Part shown: positions 41,580-47,556 of the stretch, in pieces
Layout of the letters: each line of letters starts with the position of its first letter
How positions within the stretch are numbered: position 1 is the first letter of the stretch
NCBI RefSeq assembly: GCF_009834225.1
Contig: NZ_CP047176.1
Coordinates: 3,844,001-3,908,000, forward strand
Length of the DNA stretch: 64,000 nucleotides
DNA from: Rathayibacter sp. VKM Ac-2759
GTDB taxonomy: Bacteria > Actinomycetota > Actinomycetes > Actinomycetales > Microbacteriaceae
Direction of reading: 5' to 3'
Notes under the pieces: model-generated
What the model was told of the DNA's origin: nothing
Databases searched by the model: none
What the model saw: the letters and a program-made list of their open reading frames with translations, nothing else
Translations under genes and position numbers: made by a program

Positions 41580-42605
41580 TCAGGGGCGGTCGAGCAGGCG
41601 GGCCGGCTCGGCGACGCTGATGCGGTGCAGCACGTCGTCGGCGACTCCGAAGTGGCCGAGCGCCGGCAGCACGCGGGCGGTCAGGTGATCGAGGCCGTGG
41701 CCGCCGAAACGGCGCAGCTGGCCCTTGGTCCAGGTGCTGTGGCCGAGCACCCAGCGCAGGTCCGGGTCGGTGCCGAGCAGCTCGAGCAGCGCGTCGAGGC
41801 GCTGGGGGTCGCTCGCGTTCCGGATGCGGCCGACGTGCGCGCCCTCGTTGCCGAAGCACATCTCGAGCACCGCGCCGGCCTGGCCGAGATCGCGGAGGTA
41901 GGGGAGGTCGAGGAACTCGTCCACGGTGCTGAACACGACGCGGGAAGCGTCGACTCCCTCGGCGAGCACGTGCTCGAGCACCTCGAGCCCGTTGCGGGCG
42001 TCGGCGGCGAGGCGCACGGTGATCGCGGAGCCGGTCGCCGCGGCGGCGCGGGCGGCGGCGGTGAGGCTGAGGCGCTCCTCCTCGCCGTCCGGAGTCGCGA
42101 AGGCGCCGGTCGTGCCCATCAGGCCGAGGAGCCCGGCGCGGTAGCCGGCGCCGGGGATCGCGTCGGTGAGGGCGTTCTCGAAGAGGGTCGTGCGGCCGTC
42201 GAGGTCGAGGGCGAGGTACCACTCGGGCAGGAGGCGCGGGAGGTAGGCGCCGTAACCGGCGATGACGGTTACTCCGCTCGCGCGCGACAGCGCCGGGAGG
42301 CGCTCGTGGTCGGGGCCGAAGCCGAGCGAGCTGAGGTCGACGGCGGCACCCAGGCCCGAGGCGGCGCCGATCCGCAGCTCCTCGGCGAGCAGCTCGGGGT
42401 CGTCGAGGCGGAGGTTGTCGGCGAGGGCGAGCTGGCTCCAGCGCAGGGCCGCGGCGAGCTCGGCGGTCACGGGCGCGTCGGGGTCGAGTCGCCGCTCGAC
42501 TCCGGGGCGCTGGAGCGCGCTCGCGTCGGTGAGCAGGTGCTCGTGCATCGACACGGCGCCGAGGCCCGCGGGCTCGACCGGGCCGAGGACCGTCTGGATC
42601 GCCAT
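41580..42605 (-). CDS. Phosphotriesterase-like metal-dependent hydrolase/lactonase
   Basis: A 341-aa TIM-barrel protein of the phosphotriesterase (PTE/PLL) family within the amidohydrolases. The first metal motif is 'GAVSMHEHLLTDAS' (HxH); other conserved parts are 'GVTVIAGYGAYLP' and 'DLRWVLGHSTWTKGQLRRFGG' near the C-terminus. In the middle, where the bridging Lys and two His are expected, I see 'SAITVRLAADARNGLEVLEHVL', so one or two ligands look changed. Real members act on lactones, N-acyl amino acids or carboxylates. The ATG at 42605 lies 30 bases after the GGATCC operator. Classified with fair confidence; activity uncertain. Confidence 0.8.
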   Translation of the reverse strand: MAIQTVLGPVEPAGLGAVSMHEHLLTDASALQRPGVERRLDPDAPVTAELAAALRWSQLALADNLRLDDPELLAEELRIGAASGLGAAVDLSSLGFGPDHERLPALSRASGVTVIAGYGAYLPRLLPEWYLALDLDGRTTLFENALTDAIPGAGYRAGLLGLMGTTGAFATPDGEEERLSLTAAARAAAATGSAITVRLAADARNGLEVLEHVLAEGVDASRVVFSTVDEFLDLPYLRDLGQAGAVLEMCFGNEGAHVGRIRNASDPQRLDALLELLGTDPDLRWVLGHSTWTKGQLRRFGGHGLDHLTARVLPALGHFGVADDVLHRISVAEPARLLDRP

Positions 42606-42633
42606 CCGTCACCTCTCGCGCGACGCGGTGCCG

Positions 42634-42664
42634 CTGGATCCAATATACAGCGGTCTGGATCCAG
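42634..42664 (-). promoter_or_regulatory. Paired GGATCC operator upstream of the PTE/ALDH operon
   Basis: CTGGATCCAA (42634-42643) and CTGGATCCAG (42655-42664) have cores exactly 21 bp apart. On the minus strand TATATT adjoins the proximal copy and is a very good -10. Expression would be blocked when the site is occupied. Confidence 0.75.
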
Positions 42665-42735
42665 CACGCCTTGATCGCGGCTCTCGGCGCCCTCCCAGTC
42701 CGGGCATCGGCCCTCCTGAGTAAACTCGACGGCAG

Positions 42736-42858
42736 CAAGGGGAGTACTCCCGACTGCGGTGAGCCCGTCATTACGGACGCGACAGAGCGTCCCGGGCCAT
42801 CGGCTCCGCCACCACCTCCACGAGGTCGTCGGCCGGAGTGGAGGAGACCTTGGTCCCG
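42736..42858 (+). ncRNA. yybP-ykoY (manganese) riboswitch in the terC leader
   Basis: The leader holds the two conserved internal-loop segments of this class: AAGGGGAGTACTCCC at its 5' end and GGAGACCTTGGTCCC at its 3' end, which in known yybP-ykoY RNAs meet to bind Mn2+. Between them CCGTCATTACGGACGC and GCGTCCCGGGCC form the internal helices. TerC-family Mn exporters are the classic targets in bacteria. The element ends about 26 bases before the GTG start, so control of translation or of a terminator is possible. Confidence 0.82.
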
Positions 42859-42883
42859 TGTCGACCACCCCTTGGAGTACCCC

Positions 42884-43933
42884 GTGCAGGTCACCCCCGC
42901 CGTCTGGCTCATCACGATCGCCGTGACGATCGCCTTCTTCGTCTACGAGTTCTTCGCCCACGTGCGGAAGCCGCACGAGCCGACCATCGGCGAGTCCGCC
43001 CGCTGGTCGGCCTTCTACATCGGCCTCGCGCTGCTCTTCGGCGTCGGGATCGGCTTCGTCTCCGACTGGCGCTACGGCGGCGAGTACTTCGCCGGCTACC
43101 TCACCGAGAAGGCGCTGTCGCTCGACAACCTCTTCCTCTTCCTCATCATCATGACCGGCTTCGCGGTGCCGAAGATCTACCAGCAGAAGGTGCTGATGAT
43201 CGGCATCGTCATCGCACTGATCATGCGCGGAGGCTTCATCGCCGTGGGCGCCGCGCTGATCGAGAACTTCTCGTGGGTCTTCTACCTCTTCGGCGCCCTG
43301 CTCTTCGTCCTCGCCTACCAGCAGATCAAGGGCGACCACGGCGACCCCTCGAACAACGCGTTCATGCGCTTCGTGCGCCGCATCCTCCCCGTCACCGACG
43401 AGTACCACGGCGACCGGCTCACCGTGAAGAAGGACGGCCGCCGCTTCGTCACCCCGATGCTGCTGACGATCGTCGCGATCGGCTTCATCGACCTCGTCTT
43501 CGCCCTCGACTCGATCCCCGCGATCTACGGTCTGACCAACGAGGCCTACATCGTCTTCACCGCCAACGCGTTCGCCCTGATGGGCCTGCGTCAGCTGTTC
43601 TTCCTCATCGGCGGTCTCCTCGAGCGCCTCGTCTACCTCAGCCAGGGCCTGGCCGTGATCCTCGGCTTCATCGCCGTCAAGCTCGTGTTCCACGCCCTGC
43701 ACGTCAACGAGGTGCCCTTCATCAACGGCGGCCGGCCGCTCCTGTGGGTGCCCGAGATCCCGATCTGGTTCTCGCTGACCTTCATCGGCACGACCATCGC
43801 GGTCGCGACCATCGCGAGCCTGGTGAAGACCCGCGGCGACCGCTCGAAGTCCGACCGCGCGACGGTCGAGGGCGCGCCGATCGAGACGGCGGCCGACGCC
43901 GACTCGCGCGTCGAGCGCACGACCGACGCCTAG
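42884..43933 (+). CDS. TerC-family membrane protein, probable manganese exporter
   Basis: A 349-aa membrane protein with about nine helices of the TerC/Alx/MeeF family. Diagnostic sequence is 'EYFAGYLTEKALSLDNLFLFLII' and 'IDLVFALDSIPAIYGLTNEAYIVFTANAF', where the buried Asp residues bind metal. The C-terminal 30 residues are polar. I chose GTG 42884 with GGAG 8 bases upstream; a TTG at 42872 is possible. The upstream manganese riboswitch supports export of Mn2+, possibly loading metal onto secreted proteins, over tellurite resistance. Confidence 0.93.
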   Translation: MQVTPAVWLITIAVTIAFFVYEFFAHVRKPHEPTIGESARWSAFYIGLALLFGVGIGFVSDWRYGGEYFAGYLTEKALSLDNLFLFLIIMTGFAVPKIYQQKVLMIGIVIALIMRGGFIAVGAALIENFSWVFYLFGALLFVLAYQQIKGDHGDPSNNAFMRFVRRILPVTDEYHGDRLTVKKDGRRFVTPMLLTIVAIGFIDLVFALDSIPAIYGLTNEAYIVFTANAFALMGLRQLFFLIGGLLERLVYLSQGLAVILGFIAVKLVFHALHVNEVPFINGGRPLLWVPEIPIWFSLTFIGTTIAVATIASLVKTRGDRSKSDRATVEGAPIETAADADSRVERTTDA

Positions 43934-43938
43934 CCCCG

Positions 43939-44298
43939 TCACTCGGCGAGGAGCAGGGTGTAGACCTTCGCGATCCGTCCGTCGCGGATGAAGCACGCGT
44001 CGAGTCCGCGCACGACGGGCGGCTGCCCCTCCGGCCCGAAGCTCCAGGCGAGGTATCCCATGTCGTGATTGACGTAGACCCGGCCGGCCGGCGAGAAGAC
44101 GAAGCCGGGAGCGTCCTCGAGGAGCTTCCCCGCCTTCGCATCGAGGGCGTCGTAGCCGTCGACGATCTCGTCGGGATCGAGGAACGAGACGTCCTCGGTG
44201 TAGGTGCGCTCGATGGCCTCCCGGCGCCGCACGGGATCGCGTTCGCCGAACACCTCGAGGAGGTTCGCGGTCATCAGGGTCTCGATCTGATCGGTCAT
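43939..44298 (-). CDS. SnoaL/NTF2-like small protein
   Basis: A 119-aa protein of the nuclear-transport-factor-2 fold (SnoaL-like). Recognisable sequence: 'RREAIERTYTEDVSFLDPDEIVDGYDAL' and 'PPVVRGLDACFIRDGRIAKVYTLLLAE', the usual beginning and last strands of the cone-shaped barrel. These proteins are isomerases, hydrolases or ligand binders; the pocket residues do not tell which. It ends 5 bases from the convergent terC and follows another SnoaL-like gene by 34 bases, forming a two-gene unit. Confidence 0.82.
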   Translation of the reverse strand: MTDQIETLMTANLLEVFGERDPVRRREAIERTYTEDVSFLDPDEIVDGYDALDAKAGKLLEDAPGFVFSPAGRVYVNHDMGYLAWSFGPEGQPPVVRGLDACFIRDGRIAKVYTLLLAE

Positions 44299-44332
44299 CG
44301 TCGTCGTCCGTTCGGTGTCGTCGGTGGTGGGG

Positions 44333-44824
44333 TCAGGGCCGCGAGGCGCGTCGGTCGACCCAGTCGAAGACGAGCCTGCGCTCCTCGATGAACCAGGCGC
44401 CGTCGATCGCGATGAAGCGGTCGAGGTAGCGGAGGGACATGGTCAGGAGGATGCGCTCGCCGTCGTCGTGGAGGAGGTGCGAAGCCAGGCAGTAGGTCTC
44501 GCCGACCGCGCTGCGCCGGCCGGTCGCGACGACCGTCGACTGCCCGTTCAGATAGGTCGTCACGTCGTACTGGGCGATCAGCTGCGCGAAGGTCGCCGTC
44601 AGCTCCTCGCGCCCCGTGATGGTCCGAAGGGGCTCGTTCGCACTCGGGTCGCCCTCGTACAGGACGACCCGGCCGTCGGGCGCGAAGACCGCCGCCTGCC
44701 CCTCGGGCTCCCGGCGGTCGGCGCAGTGCGCGTACCGGTCGACCACGTCGCGGATCGCCTGCCGCTCGAGGGCCCACTCCTCCCGGCTGAAGAAGCTCTC
44801 CTGGCTCGCCTGCGTCTCGGTCAC
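44333..44824 (-). CDS. SnoaL-like domain protein
   Basis: A 163-aa protein with the SnoaL_4-type NTF2 fold: 'EWALERQAIRDVVDRYAHCADRREPE', 'FAPDGRVVLYEG', 'TYLNGQSTVVATG' and 'RYLDRFIAIDGAWFIEERRLVFDWV' are in the order expected for this fold (as in ring-hydroxylating dioxygenase beta-like and dehydratase-like members). I prefer GTG 44824, with GGGAG 8 bases upstream, over an ATG at 44866 that lacks a ribosome site. It is upstream of the second SnoaL-like gene and near the ArsR/SDR pair, which may indicate a shared pathway. Confidence 0.82.
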   Translation of the reverse strand: MTETQASQESFFSREEWALERQAIRDVVDRYAHCADRREPEGQAAVFAPDGRVVLYEGDPSANEPLRTITGREELTATFAQLIAQYDVTTYLNGQSTVVATGRRSAVGETYCLASHLLHDDGERILLTMSLRYLDRFIAIDGAWFIEERRLVFDWVDRRASRP

Positions 44825-44926
44825 CCGAGAAATCTCCCGCGTGCACCCGATGTCGACAACCGTCATGTGACGTACCGCGTGCGGTTCTGCGTGTCGAGGA
44901 CGGAGTGACGGTACTCGCGGACGAGC

Positions 44927-45283
44927 TCAGTCGGCAGACGTCCGGCGACGCTCGTGCCCGGTGGCGGCGCGGAGGACGGAGGCGAGGAGGCCGGGGAAGC
45001 GCTGATCCAGGTCGTCGATGCGCAGCCGGACCGCATGGTCGCGTCCCCGCACCCGCGTGGCGGTCAGACCCGCCTCCCGCAGCGTCTTGAAGTGGAACGA
45101 CAGAGTCGACTTGTGGAGGGACAGCCCGTACTCCTCCGTCGTGCACGGGTGGTACTCGCCGTCGGCGAGACGCGTGACGACCGTCAGCCTCACGGGATCC
45201 GCGAGGGCCTTCAGCAGGGCGACGACGTCGATGGACTCGACCGGAGGCACGGGGAACGGATCGGCTCGCACATCGTTTGACAC
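44927..45283 (-). CDS. ArsR-family (winged helix) transcriptional regulator
   Basis: A 118-aa regulator with the ArsR winged-helix pattern: 'IDVVALLKALADPVRLTVVTRLADGE', then 'LSLHKSTLSFHFKTLREAGLTATRVRGRDHAVRLR' with the beta wing. A single Cys in 'YHPCTTEE' and no CxC metal motif suggest an organic or redox signal rather than metal. The GTG start at 45283 lies inside one of two inverted repeats (45275-45292), so it probably represses itself and the divergent SDR gene. No good ribosome site is seen, consistent with a leaderless or weakly translated mRNA. Confidence 0.88.
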   Translation of the reverse strand: MSNDVRADPFPVPPVESIDVVALLKALADPVRLTVVTRLADGEYHPCTTEEYGLSLHKSTLSFHFKTLREAGLTATRVRGRDHAVRLRIDDLDQRFPGLLASVLRAATGHERRRTSAD

Positions 45284-45330
45284 ATCTCAAACAATAGTCC
45301 ATGATCGAAACAGTTTGATCATCATCAAAC
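45275..45330. promoter_or_regulatory. Two ArsR-type operators between arsR-like and SDR genes
   Basis: GTTTGA-N6-TCAAAC (45275-45292) and GTTTGAT-N4-ATCAAAC (45313-45330) are inverted repeats of the same core, 38 bp apart. They stand in the only AT-rich stretch of the region, between divergent starts. Confidence 0.8.
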
Positions 45331-45369
45331 ATACTCCGCGAGAGGGAACCCCTCAGGAAGCTGACGACC

Positions 45370-46398
45370 ATGCCCACCAGCACAGACCCCCGCGTCCCCG
45401 ACGACCGCGCCGCCCTCCGGAGCTCGGCGAATCCGACAGGACGGATCGCGACGAGCGCCCCGATCCGGACCGAGTTCGACGCGAAGGCGACGGCCGACGA
45501 GGTGCTCGCCGGCGTCGACCTCTCCGGCCGGGCCTACGTCGTCACAGGAGGAGCATCGGGCATCGGCCTCGAGACCTCCCTCGCGCTGGCCCGACGGGGC
45601 GCTCGAGTCGTCGCCGGAGTGCGCGACCCCGGAGCGGCCTCCGCGTCGCTGCCGGACACGGCCAGCGGCACCGGCCTCGAGTTGCGGCAGCTCGACCTCA
45701 CCGATGCCGCCAGCATCACCCGCTTCACCGCGGGATGGGAAGGACGACTCGACGGCCTGGTCGCGAACGCCGGGGTGATGGCGATCCCGGACAGGCGCCT
45801 CGACGGTCACGGCTGGGAGCTCCAGCTGGCGACGAACTACCTCGGCCACTTCGCACTCGCGCGCGGCCTGCACCGCGCACTCGCCGACACCGGTGAGAGC
45901 CGGGTCGTCGTTCTGAGCTCGACCGCTCACCTGCGCGCAGAGGTCGATCTCGACGACCTGCACTACGACCGCCGACCGTACGACAGATGGAACGCCTACT
46001 CCCAGTCCAAGACCGCGGACGTGCTCCTCGCGACAGGCATCGCTCAGCGCTGGAACGCCGAGGGCATCACCGCCAACGCTCTGATGCCCGGCTGGATCAC
46101 CACGAACCTGCAGCGGCACCTCGACGACGCCACCCTGCGGGCGATGGGAGCGATGGACGAGCAGGGCCGCCGCATCGAGCAGGACTTCTTCAAGACGCCG
46201 GCCCAGGGGGCGGCCACCTCCGTCCTGCTCGCGGCGTCGCCCGTTCTCGCGGGCGTCACCGGCCGGTACTTCGAGGACAACCAGGAGGCGGAGGTCGTGG
46301 ACAGCGGCGAGGGCCGCAGCACCGGAGTCGCCCGCTACGCGATCGACCCCGGCACTGCCGAACGCCTCTGGGAGACGGCGGTCCGGGCCCTGGGCTAG
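45370..46398 (+). CDS. Short-chain dehydrogenase/reductase (SDR)
   Basis: A 342-aa NAD(P)-dependent oxidoreductase. Cofactor motif 'VVTGGASGIGLETSLALARRGARVV' near residue 58, 'DGLVANAGVMAIP' (NAG motif), Ser in 'VVLSSTAHL' and catalytic 'YSQSK' are all present; the sequence style matches retinol-dehydrogenase/WW-domain-oxidoreductase-like SDRs. The first 45 residues before the Rossmann fold are longer than usual. ATG 45370 follows AGGAAG at 7-9 bases. The divergent ArsR-type regulator and two shared operators suggest induction by the regulator's ligand. Confidence 0.93.
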   Translation: MPTSTDPRVPDDRAALRSSANPTGRIATSAPIRTEFDAKATADEVLAGVDLSGRAYVVTGGASGIGLETSLALARRGARVVAGVRDPGAASASLPDTASGTGLELRQLDLTDAASITRFTAGWEGRLDGLVANAGVMAIPDRRLDGHGWELQLATNYLGHFALARGLHRALADTGESRVVVLSSTAHLRAEVDLDDLHYDRRPYDRWNAYSQSKTADVLLATGIAQRWNAEGITANALMPGWITTNLQRHLDDATLRAMGAMDEQGRRIEQDFFKTPAQGAATSVLLAASPVLAGVTGRYFEDNQEAEVVDSGEGRSTGVARYAIDPGTAERLWETAVRALG

Positions 46399-46399
46399 C

Positions 46400-46429
46400 G
46401 CGGCGGAGTCGTCACCGCGACTCCGCCGC
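46400..46429. terminator. Bidirectional hairpin between SDR gene and broken hydrolase
   Basis: GCGGCGGAGTCG (46400-46411) pairs perfectly with CGACTCCGCCGC (46418-46429) around 6 bases, between two convergent genes. Confidence 0.75.
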
Positions 46430-46448
46430 ACGGCGCGCTCCCTGTCCT

Positions 46449-47411
46449 TCAGCGGAAGGCGTCGCTCAGCGACGCCGTCGCCAGCCAGATCGCGTGCTTC
46501 GCGGCCTCGGTGCCGTGCAGCGAGTTGACCATGACGAAGTCGTGGGTGATCCCGCCGAATCGCGCATTGGTCGCTCTGACCCCGGCCTCGCGCAGACGGG
46601 CGGCGAACTACTGCTCCCCCTCGTCGCGGAGGACGTCCGCCTCGGCCGTGATGATCAGGGTGTCGGGCAGCCCCGAGAGCTCCTCCAGACCCGCCCGCAG
46701 CGGGGAGGCCGTGATCTCGGCGCGCTGCGCCTCGTCGGTGGTGTACTGATCCCAGAACCACTTCATCCCCTCGCGGGAGAGGAAGTAGCCGACCTCGAAC
46801 TCGTCGTACGACCCGGTGTCGAACGCGGCGTTCGTCACCGGGTAGAACAGCACCAGCTTGGCGAACGCCACGTCTCCACGGGACTTCGCGAGCAGTGCCA
46901 GCGCGATCGCCATGTTGCCACCGACGGAGTCGCCCGAGACGGCCAGGCGGCCGCCGTCGAGGCCCCTGCTCGCACCCTCGGCGACGATCCACTGCGCGGC
47001 CGCGTACGACTGCTCGATCGCGACCGGGTATCCCGCCTCGGGCGCCCGGTCGTACTCGGGGAAGACGACCGCCGCGCGCGACCCGATCGCGAGGTCCCGC
47101 ACGAGGCGGTCGTGCGTGTGGGCGTCGCCGAACACCCAGCCCGCGCCGTGGAGGTAGAGGACGACGGGCAGATCGCCCGTCGCGTCGATCGGCTTCACGA
47201 TGCGCAGCTTCACCGAGCCGGTGGGCCCGCCGGCGATCTCGAGCCACTCGTCCTGCACCTCGGGCTTGTCGATCGGCGAGTCCTGCACGGAGTCGACGGC
47301 CTTGCGCCCCTCCTCCGGAGGCAGTTCGTACAGGAAGGGCGGCGCCGATGTCGCCTCGGCGAACTCCTGCGCCGCGGGCTCGAGAGCGATGTTCTTCGGA
47401 TTTCCGGCCAT
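46449..47411 (-). pseudogene. Alpha/beta hydrolase (HSL family) broken by an in-frame amber stop
   Basis: The reading frame encodes an alpha/beta hydrolase of the hormone-sensitive-lipase family. 'VVLYLHGAGWVFGDAHTHDRL' (oxyanion hole), nucleophile elbow 'GDSVGGNMAIALALL' and the catalytic Asp region 'LPDTLIITAEADVLRDEGEQ' are intact, but the next codon is TAG at 46610-46608. The same frame continues without a break for 53 more codons ('FAARLREAGVRATNARFGGITHDFVMVN...') to TGA at 46449 and includes the catalytic His in 'GITHDF'. The homologous position is normally Tyr (TAC/TAT), so one base change explains it. Start ATG 47411 has AGGAGG 6 bases before it. The truncated 267-residue product would lack the catalytic His and be inactive unless the stop is read through. 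Confidence 0.85.
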
Positions 47412-47556
47412 GACTGCCTCCTGGAAGATGTGGTGCGGCGACTCCGCGGACCCCACGGTGCTCGGCCGCGTCGCTCGGGTCATCCGTGCTCTGACGTATC
47501 CCGCGACCAGCACCTCTGCGGTTGAGTGCCGGCACGTCGCCGCCTACTCTGGTGAC

